Shown: piece after piece, positions 39,220 through 49,789 of the stretch
How positions within the stretch are numbered: the stretch's first letter is position 1
Layout of the letters: the number at the start of each line of letters is the position of its first letter
Assembly: GCF_900156455.1 (NCBI RefSeq)
Contig: NZ_FTNQ01000001.1
Location: 868,001 to 932,000, forward strand
Direction: 5' to 3'
Length of the DNA stretch: 64,000 nucleotides
From: Microbacterium sp. RURRCA19A
GTDB taxonomy: Bacteria > Actinomycetota > Actinomycetes > Actinomycetales > Microbacteriaceae
Translations under genes and position numbers: made by a program
Notes under the pieces: generated by a model
Told to the model about the DNA's origin: nothing
The model's input: only the letters and a program-made list of their open reading frames with translations
Database searches by the model: none

Positions 39220-39803
39220 CGGGTGCTCCGCTTCGCGCGGGCCCCGCGGACCTCCGAGACGACGTAGTCGATCCCCGAGGCGATCGTGAGGATGACCGCG
39301 ATCGTCATCGTGACGGCGCCCGCCCACCAGACGGTCGTCTGCCAGGCGGTGGCATCCGACAGCGCGGCGAAGGGCAGGAGCGCGATCGAGAGCGCCACCG
39401 CCTGCGCGACCGTCTTGAGCTTGCCCATCCAGGCCGCGGCGAGCACATGGTCGCTGACGACCAGGAAACGGTAGACCGTGATGCCGATCTCGCGGACGAG
39501 CACGACGATGGTCACCCACCAGGGAAGCTCCCCGAGGATGGACAGCCCGACGAATGCCACACCCGTGAGCGCCTTGTCCGCGATCGGGTCGAGAAGCTTC
39601 CCGAGGTCGCTGACGATCTCGTATCGGCGCGCGATGTAGCCGTCGACGCCGTCCGTCGCGATCGCGACGATGAACACGATAGCCGCGGCCCACCGCAGCC
39701 CTCCCCCGGTGCCTCCGTCGGCGAGGAGCATCCAGAGGAACACCGGCGCACACAGGATGCGCGCCACCGTGATCGCGTTGGGGAGTTGCGGGTGCACGGC
39801 CAT
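39216..39803 (-). CDS. pgsA: CDP-alcohol phosphatidyltransferase (PgsA)
   Basis: Integral membrane enzyme making phosphatidylglycerol phosphate from CDP-diacylglycerol. 195 residues, about six helices. The catalytic motif DG-x2-AR-x8-G-x3-D-x3-D is seen from Asp54 to Asp76 (DGYIARR...DLGKLLDPIADK). The ATG overlaps the ftsK stop (TGATG) and the stop overlaps cinA, so ftsK-pgsA-cinA is one coupled unit. Confidence 0.94.
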   Translation of the reverse strand: MAVHPQLPNAITVARILCAPVFLWMLLADGGTGGGLRWAAAIVFIVAIATDGVDGYIARRYEIVSDLGKLLDPIADKALTGVAFVGLSILGELPWWVTIVVLVREIGITVYRFLVVSDHVLAAAWMGKLKTVAQAVALSIALLPFAALSDATAWQTTVWWAGAVTMTIAVILTIASGIDYVVSEVRGARAKRSTR

Positions 39804-42496
39804 CAGTCGCGTCCTGTCAGCTGCCAGGCGTCTTCGGAGCCCTCGTCGTCCTCGACGACGGGCAACCCGTCGTACTGGGCGGCAACGGCGTCCTGACCGT
39901 ACCTGTCGTCCTCGGCAGCGCCCTCCGGCGGTTCCTCGCCACGCAGGCGGGCGAGGACGGCGGGCAGCTGCTCGTTCGTGACCAGCACATCGCGCGCCTT
40001 GGACCCTTCGGAGGGCCCGACGATCTCACGGGACTCCAGGAGGTCCATGAGTCGACCCGCCTTCGCGAAACCGACGCGCAGCTTCCGCTGGAGCATGGAA
40101 GTAGACCCGAACTGCGTCGACACGACCAGCTCCGCGGCGGCGAGCAGCAGTTCGAGGTCGTCGCCGATATCGGCGTCGATCTCTTTCTTCTCGGCGGCAG
40201 CCTGTACGTCGGAGCGGTACTCGGGGCGTGCCTGCTGCGTGACGTGGGCGACGACGCGCTCGATCTCCTGCTCGCTCACCCACGCACCCTGCACGCGGAC
40301 AGCCTTGGATGCCCCCATGGGCAGGAACAGGCCGTCGCCCTGGCCGATGAGGCGGTCGGCGCCCGGCTGATCGAGGATGACGCGCGAATCGGTGACGCTC
40401 GTCACGGCGAAGGCCAGACGCGAGGGCACGTTCGCCTTGATGAGGCCCGTGACCACGTCGACGGAGGGGCGCTGCGTCGCGAGGACGAGGTGGATGCCGC
40501 TGGCGCGGGCCAGCTGCGTGATGCGCACGATCGAGTCCTCGACGTCGCGCGGGGCGACCATCATGAGGTCGGCGAGCTCATCGACCACCACGAGCAGGTA
40601 CGGGTACGGCTTCAGCACGCGCTCGCTGCCGGCGGGCAACTGGATCTCCCCCGCGACCACGGCCTTGTTGAAGTCGTCGATGTGGCGGAAGCCGAACGAC
40701 GCGAGGTCGTCGTAGCGCATGTCCATCTCTTTCACGACCCACTGCAGCGCCTCGGCGGCCTTCTTGGGGTTGGTGATGATGGGCGTGATCAGGTGCGGCA
40801 CACCGGCGTAGGACGTGAGCTCGACGCGCTTCGGGTCGATGAGGACCATCCGCACCTCGGACGGCTTCGCCCGCATGAGCAGGCTCGTGATCATCGAGTT
40901 GACGAAGCTCGACTTACCCGAACCCGTCGATCCGGCGACGAGGAGGTGGGGCATCTTGGCCAGGTTCGCGACGACGAATCCGCCACCGACGTCCTTGCCG
41001 ACGCCGATGGTCATCGGGTGCGTCGACGTGGTCGCGGCATCCGAGCGCAGGATGTCTCCCAGCGTGACGATCTCGCGGTCGGCGTTGGGGATCTCGACGC
41101 CGATCGCGCTCTTGCCGGGGATCGGGGCGAGGATGCGCACCTCGTTGGACGCGACGGCGTAGGCGATGTTGTTGGTGAGCGCGGTGATGCGCTCGACCTT
41201 CACGCCGTGGCCGACTTCGATCTCGTACTGGGTCACCGTCGGGCCACGGGAGAATCCGGTGACGCGTGCGTCGACCTTGAACTGCTCCATGACGCTTTCG
41301 ATGGCCCGGACGACCGCGTCGTTCGCCGACGACCGCTCCTTGGGCGGTGTGCCCGCCGCGAGGGCGGCCACCGACGGCAGGCGGTAGTTCGCCGACGGCG
41401 GCAGCCCCGCGTTGTCGCCGCCGAGGCCGGAGATGCCGGGCAGGTCGTCGTCGCCGGGCTCGTCGAGCGTCGGCGAGTCGTCGTGGAGTCCGCGACCGGT
41501 GGCGATGCCCGCCAGAGCCGCGGGGTCGATGATCTCGGTGAGCGCATCGGGCGCGGGCGGCAGCGGGGGTCGCGCCGGCGGCGACGCGGGTGCGGCGGGC
41601 GCGACGAACGCCGACTCGAATCCCCCCTGCGTCGCGGCGGGCGAGAGCAGGGTCGTCAGATCGTCGGAGCCGAGGTCGCCGTCGACGTCCTCTTCGCGCC
41701 CGGACTTGTTCCGCCGCCACCACGGCAGCGACTTCTCCGCCGGCGGGTCGTCGTCGGCGTCCGTCGGAAGCACGGCGGTCGTCGCGTCCTTCTCGACCCG
41801 CTCGGCACCGAACATCCACGAGTACAGGTCGCCGAGACGCTGACCGATCCGGTTCGGTGGCGTCTTCGTGAGGATCAGGATGCTGAGGATCGTCAGGACG
41901 GACAGGGCGATGTAGGCACCGACGTCGGTGAGCAGCAGAGACAGGGGTTCCCCGCTCATCCACCCCGCGAGCCCCCCGGCGAGGCTCAACCGCGGCAGGC
42001 CCTCGCTCGGTGCCGGTCCTCCGCCCGCGACGTGGCAGAAGCCGGCCATCGAGATGACGAACAGCGCGAACCCGATGCCGATGCGCCCGTTGTCATGGAC
42101 GGACGAGGGATGCCGGAACAGCCAGCCCGCGAGCAGGAGCAGCAGCACCGGGAAGACGAACGCGACGCGGCCGATGATCGCGCCGAAGCTGTACGCGCTG
42201 ATGGTCGCGGCGACGTCGTTGCCGATGAAGAACCACTCGACCACGGCACCGGCGACGGCGAGCAGGACGAGGAAGAAGGGGAACCCGTCACGACGCTGCT
42301 CGCGTTCGAGGGTCTCGGGGCCGAAGACGCGGAACATTCCGCCGACGCCGTGCGCGAGCGCCGTCCAGGCGCGCACGGCGACCGGAGGCTTCTCGGGGTC
42401 ATCGACGTAGCGCTGGGGTGCGGGCGCCGAGGCTTTCGGTCGCGCCTGTCGCTTCGCGGGGGCGCGACCGCCGGACGTGGACGTGCTGCGGGCCAT
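39803..42496 (-). CDS. ftsK: DNA translocase FtsK
   Basis: Pumps chromosome ends through the division septum and assists dimer resolution. 897 residues: four to five N-terminal membrane helices (about 50-210), an acidic, Pro-rich linker to about 370, the RecA-like motor (Walker [12 protein letters not shown] near 525, the [16 protein letters not shown] region, Walker [12 protein letters not shown]) and a C-terminal gamma winged helix (about 790-850, [21 protein letters not shown]) that reads polar DNA motifs. The ATG at 42496 follows a TACCGT -10 box (42503-42508) by 6 nt. Confidence 0.96.
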   Translation of the reverse strand: MARSTSTSGGRAPAKRQARPKASAPAPQRYVDDPEKPPVAVRAWTALAHGVGGMFRVFGPETLEREQRRDGFPFFLVLLAVAGAVVEWFFIGNDVAATISAYSFGAIIGRVAFVFPVLLLLLAGWLFRHPSSVHDNGRIGIGFALFVISMAGFCHVAGGGPAPSEGLPRLSLAGGLAGWMSGEPLSLLLTDVGAYIALSVLTILSILILTKTPPNRIGQRLGDLYSWMFGAERVEKDATTAVLPTDADDDPPAEKSLPWWRRNKSGREEDVDGDLGSDDLTTLLSPAATQGGFESAFVAPAAPASPPARPPLPPAPDALTEIIDPAALAGIATGRGLHDDSPTLDEPGDDDLPGISGLGGDNAGLPPSANYRLPSVAALAAGTPPKERSSANDAVVRAIESVMEQFKVDARVTGFSRGPTVTQYEIEVGHGVKVERITALTNNIAYAVASNEVRILAPIPGKSAIGVEIPNADREIVTLGDILRSDAATTSTHPMTIGVGKDVGGGFVVANLAKMPHLLVAGSTGSGKSSFVNSMITSLLMRAKPSEVRMVLIDPKRVELTSYAGVPHLITPIITNPKKAAEALQWVVKEMDMRYDDLASFGFRHIDDFNKAVVAGEIQLPAGSERVLKPYPYLLVVVDELADLMMVAPRDVEDSIVRITQLARASGIHLVLATQRPSVDVVTGLIKANVPSRLAFAVTSVTDSRVILDQPGADRLIGQGDGLFLPMGASKAVRVQGAWVSEQEIERVVAHVTQQARPEYRSDVQAAAEKKEIDADIGDDLELLLAAAELVVSTQFGSTSMLQRKLRVGFAKAGRLMDLLESREIVGPSEGSKARDVLVTNEQLPAVLARLRGEEPPEGAAEDDRYGQDAVAAQYDGLPVVEDDEGSEDAWQLTGRD

Positions 42497-42571
42497 TCCC
42501 CCACGGTAGGCCGAGCCCCCGACATTCGCGCGCACCGACGCGGGGTTCGGGGCAGGACCGATACCCGCGCG

Positions 42572-43063
42572 TCAGCGCAGGGTCTTCACCATCACGTCGC
42601 GTCCCTGTCCCGCTCGCGTGACGGCGAAGCCTTCGGTGCGGTAGAAGACGCGGGCGAAATTGTCGCGCTCGACGCTCAGGCTGATCCGCGAATACCCCTG
42701 GGCCCGCGCATGCGCGACGAGACTCTGCAGCAGGGCACGCCCGACACCGTGCGCACGCCATACGGGACGCACGCCGATGATCAGCTCCGGGACGCCGGTG
42801 CCGACCCAGCCGTAGCCGGGCTCGCTGCGCGGCAGCATGCGGTACCAGGCCGCTCCGATGGCCTCGCCCGCGGGTGACTCCGCCACGAATCCCGCGTCGC
42901 CCGGACGCTGCCACCCGGCGATGTACCGCTGGTGGTCGGGGCTGCTGAGCACCTCGTGGCGGGGCCGGACGCTGCCGGCGCGCCAATTGGCGGCCTCCAC
43001 CGTCATGTCGGCGAGGAAAGCACCGTCGGACGGGAGCGCCGCGCGGATCGGGATGGCGGGCAT
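42572..43063 (-). CDS. GNAT-family N-acetyltransferase
   Basis: 163 residues. N-terminus IPIRAALPSDGAFLADMTVEAANW, then GVRPVWRAHGVGRALLQSL (acetyl-CoA loop, about 108-125), then FARVFYRTEGFAV near the end. The acceptor is unknown. A TATCAT -10 box (43071-43076) ends 7 nt before the ATG at 43063. Lies between rnj and ftsK, a place where many actinobacteria have only short spacing. Confidence 0.86.
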   Translation of the reverse strand: MPAIPIRAALPSDGAFLADMTVEAANWRAGSVRPRHEVLSSPDHQRYIAGWQRPGDAGFVAESPAGEAIGAAWYRMLPRSEPGYGWVGTGVPELIIGVRPVWRAHGVGRALLQSLVAHARAQGYSRISLSVERDNFARVFYRTEGFAVTRAGQGRDVMVKTLR

Positions 43064-43099
43064 GCCCCGCATGATACCGACCCGCGCGTCACCTCTGCG

Positions 43100-43130
43100 G
43101 GGTCCGCTCCCCACCGGGAGGAGCGGACCC
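43100..43130 (-). terminator. terminator of rnj
   Basis: A perfect 11-bp stem GGGTCCGCTCC/GGAGCGGACCC with a 9-nt loop, starting 5 nt after the rnj stop. Confidence 0.78.
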
Positions 43131-43135
43131 GGGGC

Positions 43136-44812
43136 TCACGCCTCGATGACGAGCGGCACGATCATCGGGCGACGACGCAGCGACTGGTTCACCCAGCGAC
43201 CGATCGTGCGACGGACGATCTGCGACAGCGCGTGCGTGTCGCGCACGCCCGACTGCGCGGCCTCGGCGAGAGCCGCGGCGATCTTGGGCTTGACGCTCTC
43301 GAACACCGCGGCATCCTCCGCGAACCCGCGCGCGTGCACCTCGGGGCCCGAGATGATCTTCCCGGTCTGGCGGTCGACGACCACGATGACCGAGATGAAG
43401 CCCTCCTCGCCGAGGATCCGGCGATCCTTCAGATCGGCATCCGTGATCTCGCCCACCGACGAGCCGTCGACGTAGACGAAACCGATGTCGAGCTGGCCGA
43501 CGACCTCGGCGCGGCCGTCGCGGAGGTCGACCACGGTGCCGTTCTCGCCGAGGATGGTCCGCTCGGCGGGGATGCCCGTCTCCTGTGCCAGCTTCGCATT
43601 GGCCATGAGGTGCCGGAACTCGCCGTGGACGGGCAGCACGTTCTTGGGCTTGAGGATGTTGTAGCAGTACAGCAGCTCGCCCGCGGCGGCGTGGCCCGAG
43701 ACGTGCACCTTGGCGTTGCCCTTGTGCACGACGGTCGCACCCAGCTTCGTCAGCCCGTCGATCACGCGGTAGATGGCGTTCTCGTTCCCGGGGATCTGGC
43801 TGGAGGCCAGGATGATCGTGTCGCCCTCGCCCGGCTCGATGGCGTGGTCGAGGTTGGCCATGCGGCTGAGCACCGCCATCGGCTCGCCCTGCGAACCGGT
43901 CGACATGTAGACGATCTTGTCGTCGGGGAGGTCGCGCGCCTTCTTGTAGTCGATCAGCACGCCGTCCGGCACGTTCAGGTAACCGAGATCGGCCGCGATG
44001 CCCATGTTGCGGACCATGCTGCGCCCGAGGAGCGCGACGCGACGCCCGTTGGCGTGCGCGGCATCCAGGACCTGCTGCACGCGGTGCACGTGGCTCGAGA
44101 AGCTGGCCACGACGACACGGCGCGGCGCCTTCGCGATCACCTGGTCGAGCACGGGACCGATGCCCCGCTCGGTGGGCGTGAAACCGGGGACATCGGCATT
44201 CGTGGAGTCGACGAGGAACAGATCGACGCCCTCCTCACCGAGCCGCGCGAACGCGCGCAGGTCGGTGATGCGGCCGTCGAGCGGCAGCTGGTCCATCTTG
44301 AAGTCGCCGGTGGCCAGGACGAGGCCCGCGGGGGTGCGGATCGCCACGGCGAGCGCATCCGGGATCGAGTGGTTCACCGCGACGAACTCGAGGTCGAACG
44401 GCCCGACCTGCTCGCGCTGCCCCTCCTGCACCGTCAGCGTGAACGGGCGGATGCGGTGCTCTTTGAGCTTCGCCTCGATGAGGGCGAGGGTGAGCCCGGA
44501 GCCGATGAGGGGGATGTCGTTCTTGAGCTTGAGGAGGTACGGGACGGCCCCGATGTGGTCTTCGTGCCCGTGGGTGAGCACGACGCCGACGATGTCGTCG
44601 AGGCGGTGTCGGATGGGGTCGAAGTCCGGCAGGATCAGGTCGACGCCGGGCTGGTGCTCCTCGGGGAAGAGCACGCCGCAGTCGACGATGAGGAGCTTCC
44701 CCTCGAACTCGAACACCGTCATGTTGCGGCCGACCTCGCCGAGGCCGCCGAGCGGGACGACGCGGAGGGTTCCGGGTGCGAGGGTGGGGGGATCGTAGAT
44801 GGTCGTGGGCAT
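43136..44812 (-). CDS. rnj: ribonuclease J
   Basis: Metallo-beta-lactamase/beta-CASP nuclease with endo- and 5'-exonuclease activity in rRNA maturation and mRNA decay. 558 residues. Metal motif HGHEDH at 81-86, further ligands in VNHSIPDALA and VLATGDFKMD, the beta-CASP region around 200-370, VSGHAAAGELL near 385 and a C-terminal dimer domain. A GAGGAGG site precedes the ATG at 44812; longer frames are shadows of dapA. It follows dapA by 77 nt, the usual actinobacterial order. Confidence 0.96.
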   Translation of the reverse strand: MPTTIYDPPTLAPGTLRVVPLGGLGEVGRNMTVFEFEGKLLIVDCGVLFPEEHQPGVDLILPDFDPIRHRLDDIVGVVLTHGHEDHIGAVPYLLKLKNDIPLIGSGLTLALIEAKLKEHRIRPFTLTVQEGQREQVGPFDLEFVAVNHSIPDALAVAIRTPAGLVLATGDFKMDQLPLDGRITDLRAFARLGEEGVDLFLVDSTNADVPGFTPTERGIGPVLDQVIAKAPRRVVVASFSSHVHRVQQVLDAAHANGRRVALLGRSMVRNMGIAADLGYLNVPDGVLIDYKKARDLPDDKIVYMSTGSQGEPMAVLSRMANLDHAIEPGEGDTIILASSQIPGNENAIYRVIDGLTKLGATVVHKGNAKVHVSGHAAAGELLYCYNILKPKNVLPVHGEFRHLMANAKLAQETGIPAERTILGENGTVVDLRDGRAEVVGQLDIGFVYVDGSSVGEITDADLKDRRILGEEGFISVIVVVDRQTGKIISGPEVHARGFAEDAAVFESVKPKIAAALAEAAQSGVRDTHALSQIVRRTIGRWVNQSLRRRPMIVPLVIEA

Positions 44813-44889
44813 ATGGTGCCTCCTCGGATACCGCGTCGCGGCATCCCTTCGTGTGGCGTCCCTGGCCGCGGTTCGGCGGACGCCGATGC

Positions 44890-45867
44890 TTATCTCGTGG
44901 TGCCGTGCACCTTGGGCAGCGCACCGCCGGCGGCCGCGTTGCGGTCGGGACGGAAGTTGGAGAAGTCGGCGCCCGGAACGTCGCGGACCAGCGCCAGCTC
45001 GTCCTCGATCGTCGCGGCTTCCCACTCCTCCGGACCGACCAGCGGCAGACGCACGCGCGGGCTGCCGATGCGGCCGAGCCCGTGCAGGATGTACTTCGCC
45101 GCGACCGTGCCGGGCACGTGGGTCATGACGGCGCGGACGAGCGGTTCGAGGCGCTTGTGCTCCGCGGTGGCCGTCGCCAGGTCCCCGCGGTTCACGGCAT
45201 CCACGATCGTCCGATACGGCGTGGCGGTGATGTTCGCCGTGACGCCGATGAGGCCCGCAGCGCCGATCGCGAGGTGCGGCAGCACGTTGGCGTCGTCGCC
45301 GGAGAAGTACATCAGGTCGGTCTGGTTGAGCACGCGGCTGACCTCGCTGAAGTCGCCCTTGGCGTCTTTGACGGCGAGGATGTTCGGGTGCTTCGCGAGG
45401 CGCAGGATCGTCTCGTACTTGATCTCGACGCCGGTGCGGCCGGGGATGTCGTAGAGGATCACCGGGAGGTCGGTGGCATCCGCGACGAGACGGAAGTGGG
45501 TCAGGATGCCGGCCTGGGTGGGCTTGTTGTAGTAGGGCGTGACGATCATGATGCCGTCGGCGCCGGCCTTCTCGCTGGCCTTGTACAGCTCGATGGCGTG
45601 CGCGGTCTCGTTCGAGCCGCCACCGGTGATGATCTTGGCGCGGCCGGCCGCCACGTCTTTGCCGACCTCGACGAGGCGGAGCTTCTCGGGGTCGGTGAGC
45701 GTCGAGGTCTCGCCCGTCGTGCCCGTGACGACGACACCGTCGGCGCCCGCGCTGACGACGTCGTCGATGTGCTTCTCGACGGCGGGCCAATCGACCTCGC
45801 CGTCGGCCGTCATCGGAGTGACGAGCGCGACGAGCACCTGACCGAAGGGGTTGCCGGAGTGCGTCAT
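44890..45867 (-). CDS. dapA: 4-hydroxy-tetrahydrodipicolinate synthase
   Basis: First committed step of lysine/DAP synthesis. 325 residues, aldolase-type TIM barrel. Thr50-Thr51 in TGTTGE, Tyr139 in ILYDIPGR and Schiff-base Lys167 in LAVKDAKGD are all present. A TAACCT -10 box (45874-45879) ends 6 nt before the ATG, so it is leaderless. Divergent from the Nudix gene, with 110 bp between them. Confidence 0.96.
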   Translation of the reverse strand: MTHSGNPFGQVLVALVTPMTADGEVDWPAVEKHIDDVVSAGADGVVVTGTTGETSTLTDPEKLRLVEVGKDVAAGRAKIITGGGSNETAHAIELYKASEKAGADGIMIVTPYYNKPTQAGILTHFRLVADATDLPVILYDIPGRTGVEIKYETILRLAKHPNILAVKDAKGDFSEVSRVLNQTDLMYFSGDDANVLPHLAIGAAGLIGVTANITATPYRTIVDAVNRGDLATATAEHKRLEPLVRAVMTHVPGTVAAKYILHGLGRIGSPRVRLPLVGPEEWEAATIEDELALVRDVPGADFSNFRPDRNAAAGGALPKVHGTTR

Positions 45868-45977
45868 GCTCTCAGGTTATCGGTTCAGTACCCGGCTTCC
45901 CCGGTCGAGCACGGGCCGTGGATGAACATCTCCCCCACCCGCGGGGCGGGATCCCGCCGTCACCCTAGGCTGACCGC

Positions 45978-46514
45978 ATGGTCTGGACCACCCGCTCCTC
46001 CCGCACCGTGTACGAGAACCGCTGGATCCACGTTCGAGAGGACGAGGTGACCGGCCCCGACGGCGACGGGATCTACGGTGTGGTCCGGATGCAGCAGCCC
46101 TCGGTGTTCGTCATCGCGATCGACGATCGGGCACGTCTGTGCATGGTGGAGCTCGAGCGCTACACGACCGGGCGCTCGCTCGAGCTGCCGTCCGGCGGCA
46201 GCGACGGCGAGGACCCGCTGGTGGCCGCGCAGCGCGAGCTGCGGGAAGAGAGCGGCGTCAGCGCGGCCCGGTGGGACCACATCGGCCGTATGCACGCCCT
46301 CAATGGCATCGCGGAGGCCCCCGAGCACGTGTTCCTCGCGCAGGACCTGCACATCGCGGATGCCACGGCGTCACAGCGAGAGGAGGGCATCGAGGCCGTG
46401 CGCTGGATCCCGTTCGCCGACGTGCTCGGTCTCGTGGCGGACGGCACCATCACCGACGGTGAGACGATCGCGGCGCTGGCGTTCGCCGGCATCCACCTCG
46501 GACGCTTCCGCTGA
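45978..46514 (+). CDS. Nudix hydrolase
   Basis: 178 residues, resembling ADP-ribose pyrophosphatases. The Nudix box spans about 72-94 (GGSDGEDPLVAAQRELREESGV). The REL-REESGV core is intact, but the first Gly of the canonical G-x5-E spacing is replaced by Ser one position out. The TAGGCT -10 box (45966-45971) is 6 nt before the ATG, indicating a leaderless mRNA. It ends 2 bp before the convergent SDR gene, so the two transcripts must overlap. Confidence 0.9.
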   Translation: MVWTTRSSRTVYENRWIHVREDEVTGPDGDGIYGVVRMQQPSVFVIAIDDRARLCMVELERYTTGRSLELPSGGSDGEDPLVAAQRELREESGVSAARWDHIGRMHALNGIAEAPEHVFLAQDLHIADATASQREEGIEAVRWIPFADVLGLVADGTITDGETIAALAFAGIHLGRFR

Positions 46515-46516
46515 CC

Positions 46517-47272
46517 TCAGCGACCCCGGGCGGCGGCCTTCACGACGGTCCGGTCGGGCAGCAGACGCGAGACGGCCACGAGGAGCTTGTAGCGCAGCGA
46601 CGGAATGGACACCGAGCGCCCGCGCGCGGCGGCGCGCAGCCCCTCGCGCACCACGGTGTCGGCCGTGAGCCACATCCCGGGTGGGACCCCCTCCTGCCCC
46701 GGCGGAAGCCCGAGGCGTTCGTGGAAGTGGGTGTGGACGAATCCCGGGCACACCGCCGTGACGGACACCCCGCGCGGACCGTAGACCACATTCGCCCATC
46801 GGCTGAAGGAGATGAGCCACCCCTTGACGGCGCCGTACGTCCCCCGAGGAACGAATCCGGCCACGGAGGCGACGTTGACGATCCTGCCGCCGCCGCGCTC
46901 GAGCATGGTCGGCAGCGCCGCGTGGGTCAGGCGCAGAGCCGCCTCGACGTGCAGACGCAGGTGGCGGACTTCGTCGGCGACGTCGGTCTTCTCGAACGCC
47001 AGGTCGAGACCGAATCCGGCGTTGTTGACGAGCACGTCGACACCCGCGGCCAGGCGCGCCTCGACCGCCCCGCGCTCGTCGTCGTCGAGGAGGTCGGCGA
47101 CCAGCACGTCGACGTGCGTCCCGAAATCGGCACGGATGCGCTCGGCCACCGCGGCGAGGGCTGCGCGATCACGCGCGACGAGCACCACGTCGGCGCCGCG
47201 GGCGGCCAGCTGGCGGGCGAACTCGGCGCCGAGACCCGAGCTCGCGCCGGTGACCAACGCGGTGCGGGTCAC
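46517..47272 (-). CDS. short-chain dehydrogenase/reductase
   Basis: 251 residues, classical SDR: cofactor loop TGASSGLG at 8-15, NNAG at 83-86, Ser136 and YxxxK at Tyr146-Lys150, all intact. Substrate unknown; Asn/Asp placement suggests NADP preference only weakly. GTG start overlaps the dfrA stop (GTGA), so it is the third gene of thyA-dfrA-SDR. A longer open frame upstream runs through dfrA. Confidence 0.92.
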   Translation of the reverse strand: MTRTALVTGASSGLGAEFARQLAARGADVVLVARDRAALAAVAERIRADFGTHVDVLVADLLDDDERGAVEARLAAGVDVLVNNAGFGLDLAFEKTDVADEVRHLRLHVEAALRLTHAALPTMLERGGGRIVNVASVAGFVPRGTYGAVKGWLISFSRWANVVYGPRGVSVTAVCPGFVHTHFHERLGLPPGQEGVPPGMWLTADTVVREGLRAAARGRSVSIPSLRYKLLVAVSRLLPDRTVVKAAARGR

Positions 47273-47772
47273 GCGGCGCTCCCCCGCGCGTAGGTCTCGA
47301 AGCGGTAGCGGATCCCGGTGCGGGAGACCTGCCAGCCCTCCTCGGGGTCGGCGGCGACCCGCGTCCAGCCGCCGAGGCCGGGCGCGACCGTGTCGCCGTC
47401 CACGTCGAGGTCTAGCCGTGTCACCTCCAGCATCTCGGCGCGACCGATGGCTTCGGCGTACAGTTGCCCGCCGCCGATGACCCACACGTCGTCGGTGCTC
47501 GCCAGCCGCAGTGCCGCGTCGAGCGAGTCGGCGCGCTCGGCCCCGGAATCGGCCCACGCGACGGACCGGGAGACCACGATGTTCCGGCGGCCGGGCAGCG
47601 GGCGGAACCGCGGTGGGAGCGACTCCCACGTGCGGCGCCCCATGATGACGTCGGACCCGCCCGTCACGGCGCGGAAGTGCGCCAGGTCTTCGGGCACGTG
47701 CCACGGCATCCCCCCGCCGGCACCGATCACGCCGTCGTGCGCCTGCGCCCAGACCAGCCCGAGCCTGGTCAT
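47269..47772 (-). CDS. folA: dihydrofolate reductase
   Basis: Regenerates tetrahydrofolate consumed by thymidylate synthase. 167 residues. [26 protein letters not shown] at the start (active-site Trp and Glu/Asp region), [11 protein letters not shown] near 43-53, VVSRS, and [12 protein letters not shown] near 105. The ATG overlaps the thyA stop (ATGA at 47769-47772). Pairing with thyA is functionally expected. Confidence 0.95.
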   Translation of the reverse strand: MTRLGLVWAQAHDGVIGAGGGMPWHVPEDLAHFRAVTGGSDVIMGRRTWESLPPRFRPLPGRRNIVVSRSVAWADSGAERADSLDAALRLASTDDVWVIGGGQLYAEAIGRAEMLEVTRLDLDVDGDTVAPGLGGWTRVAADPEEGWQVSRTGIRYRFETYARGSAA

Positions 47773-48578
47773 ACGGCGACGGCGGCCCGGATCGCGGGGT
47801 GGTGCCGATAGTCCTCGACCACGATGTCGTCGTACGTGTAGTCGAAGATCGAGTCGGGCTTCCGGGCGAACCGCAGCGTCGGGTACGGGTACGGGTCGCG
47901 CGTGAGCTGCTCGGTCACCTGAGCGCGATGGTTGTCGTACACGTGGCAGTCGCCGCCGGTCCAGACGAACTCGCCCGGTTCGAGCCCGACCTGCTGGGCG
48001 ATCATCAGCGTGAGCAGCGCGTAGGACGCGATGTTGAAGGGGACGCCCAGGAACATGTCGGCGCTGCGCTGATAGAGCTGGCACGAGAGCTTGCCGTCGG
48101 CGACGTAGAACTGGAAGAGCGCGTGGCACGGGGCGAGAGCCATGTCGGGAATGTCGGCGGGGTTCCAGGCCGACACGATCAGGCGACGCGAGTCGGGATC
48201 GCGACGGATCTGGTCGATCACCTGCGAGATCTGGTCGATCTCGCCGCCGTCGGCCGTCGGCCACGAGCGCCACTGGACGCCGTAGACGGGGCCGAGCTCG
48301 CCGTCGGCATCCGCCCACTCGTCCCAGATCGTCACGCCGTTCTGCTGCAGCCACCCGACGTTCGACTCCCCGCGCAGGAACCACAGGAGTTCGTACACGA
48401 TCGACTTCATGTGGACGCGCTTCGTCGTCACGAGCGGGAATCCCTGGGCCAGGTCGAACCGGATCTGTCGACCGAACACGCTCGTGGTGCCGGTGCCGGT
48501 GCGATCGGACTTGTGCACACCCGAGGCGAGGACGTCGCGGAGGAGATCTTCGTAGGGCGTGGGGATGTCGGCGGTCAC
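47769..48578 (-). CDS. thyA: thymidylate synthase
   Basis: Makes dTMP from dUMP. 269 residues, classical ThyA. The catalytic Cys lies in [12 protein letters not shown] near 148; phosphate-binding Arg in [12 protein letters not shown]; folate-binding C-terminal IRAAVAV. The GTG at 48578 is chosen because a TATCGT -10 box (48586-48591) ends 7 nt upstream; earlier in-frame GTGs at 48587 and 48608 overlap or precede that box. Confidence 0.95.
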   Translation of the reverse strand: MTADIPTPYEDLLRDVLASGVHKSDRTGTGTTSVFGRQIRFDLAQGFPLVTTKRVHMKSIVYELLWFLRGESNVGWLQQNGVTIWDEWADADGELGPVYGVQWRSWPTADGGEIDQISQVIDQIRRDPDSRRLIVSAWNPADIPDMALAPCHALFQFYVADGKLSCQLYQRSADMFLGVPFNIASYALLTLMIAQQVGLEPGEFVWTGGDCHVYDNHRAQVTEQLTRDPYPYPTLRFARKPDSIFDYTYDDIVVEDYRHHPAIRAAVAV

Positions 48579-48746
48579 GGCCCTCACGATACCGGGGTGC
48601 TCGGACACCCGGACGGAGCGCGCGCTGCCGTGCGCCCCGTCGATGGAACCCGTAGCTGGACGACCGCTGAGGAAACACCGGACGGGAGCGTCATTCGGCG
48701 ACTCATCGGCCCCCGTCCCCCCCGTCGCGCGTTAGCGTTGTCGGTC

Positions 48747-49184
48747 GTGGACCTCACCCTTGCTCTCCTCGTGATCGCCGCGCTCGTCGTGGTCGCCGTG
48801 GGTGCCGGCGTCGTCTTCCGCCGTACGCAGGGACGCGCCCGCACCGTGGACTCCGCAGAGATCGTCGATCCGCGCCGGCTGGGCGCCGACGGACTCGGCG
48901 AGGAGGCGACGCTGCTGCAGTTCAGCACCGAGATGTGCGCACGCTGCCCCGGAGTACACCGCATGCTGTCGGACATCGCCGACGACCGGGAGGGCGTGCG
49001 CCACCTGGACGTCGACCTGACGCACCGCCCCGACATCGCTCAGCACTTCCGCGTGCTGCAGACCCCCACCACCCTGGTCCTCGACCGCCACGGGGCGATC
49101 CGCACCCGTTTCGGCGGCACCCCGGGCCGCGCCGTCGTCGAGCTCGAACTGAGCCGCCTGCAAGAGGAGTCCGCCCGTGCCTGA
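48747..49184 (+). CDS. membrane-anchored thioredoxin-like protein
   Basis: 145 residues: one N-terminal membrane helix (about 3-24) and a thioredoxin fold whose redox motif is CARC at 64-67 (FSTEMCARCPGV) with the cis-Pro in LQTPTTLVL. The CxxC placement suits disulfide exchange, probably on the outer face, judging from the N-terminal anchor. A TAGCGT -10 box (48733-48738) lies 8 nt before the GTG. It overlaps the next gene (DUF4395) by 8 nt, and the pair recurs in actinobacteria. Confidence 0.88.
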   Translation: MDLTLALLVIAALVVVAVGAGVVFRRTQGRARTVDSAEIVDPRRLGADGLGEEATLLQFSTEMCARCPGVHRMLSDIADDREGVRHLDVDLTHRPDIAQHFRVLQTPTTLVLDRHGAIRTRFGGTPGRAVVELELSRLQEESARA

Positions 49185-49683
49185 AGTCCAGCGCATCGAT
49201 GTCCGCGGGCCGCGGTTCGCGGCATCCATCACCGCCGTCCTCCTGCTGGTCGCGACGTTCCTGTCGTTGATCGGCGTCGCCACCGGCGATCTCGCCGCCG
49301 CACCCCTGTCGGCGCGCATCCTCGACCCCGGCTTCCTTCTCCTGCTGGTGATCGCCCTGCTCTTCGTCTGGGGAGTCGCGTCGCCCCGCACCGCCCCGTG
49401 GGGAGTGCTCTACCGCCGCGTGGTGCAGCCGCGCCTGGCTGCTCCCACCGAGTTCGAGGACCCGCGCCCGCCGCGCTTCGCGCAGGGCGTCGGCCTGTTC
49501 GTCACCGCCGTGGGCCTGCTCCTGCACCTCGCGGGCGTGCCGTGGGCGCTCCCGATCGCCGCGGCGATGGCCTTCGTCGCCGCGTTCCTGAACGCGGTGT
49601 TCGGACTGTGCCTCGGATGCCAGCTCTACCTGGTCCTCCAGCGCGCGGGCCTCGTCGGCCGCCGTCGGCCCTCCGCGGCCTGA
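49177..49683 (+). CDS. DUF4395 membrane protein
   Basis: 168 residues with about four membrane helices (20-42, 52-68, 103-120, 122-150) and the DUF4395 pattern IDVRGPRFAASITAVLL at the start and FGLCLGCQLYLVL near 148-160. The CxxC (CLGC) near the C-terminal helix, together with the coupled thioredoxin-like gene, suggests a redox pair. The GTG start lies inside the upstream gene. Confidence 0.88.
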   Translation: MPEVQRIDVRGPRFAASITAVLLLVATFLSLIGVATGDLAAAPLSARILDPGFLLLLVIALLFVWGVASPRTAPWGVLYRRVVQPRLAAPTEFEDPRPPRFAQGVGLFVTAVGLLLHLAGVPWALPIAAAMAFVAAFLNAVFGLCLGCQLYLVLQRAGLVGRRRPSAA

Positions 49684-49789
49684 GCATCGGACCAGCGCGG
49701 GCTGTCAAGACCTCCGCCGCGTCGGCGGCCGTGGCTAGGCTGATCTGCGCCGCAGCCGCATCGGGCTGCGCCCACACACGGAGGTTCGA

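Noticed and set aside
45868..45977. tRNA or small RNA in the dapA/Nudix gap
   Set aside because: The 110 bp is accounted for by two divergent leaderless promoters. No cloverleaf or hairpin-T element was found.
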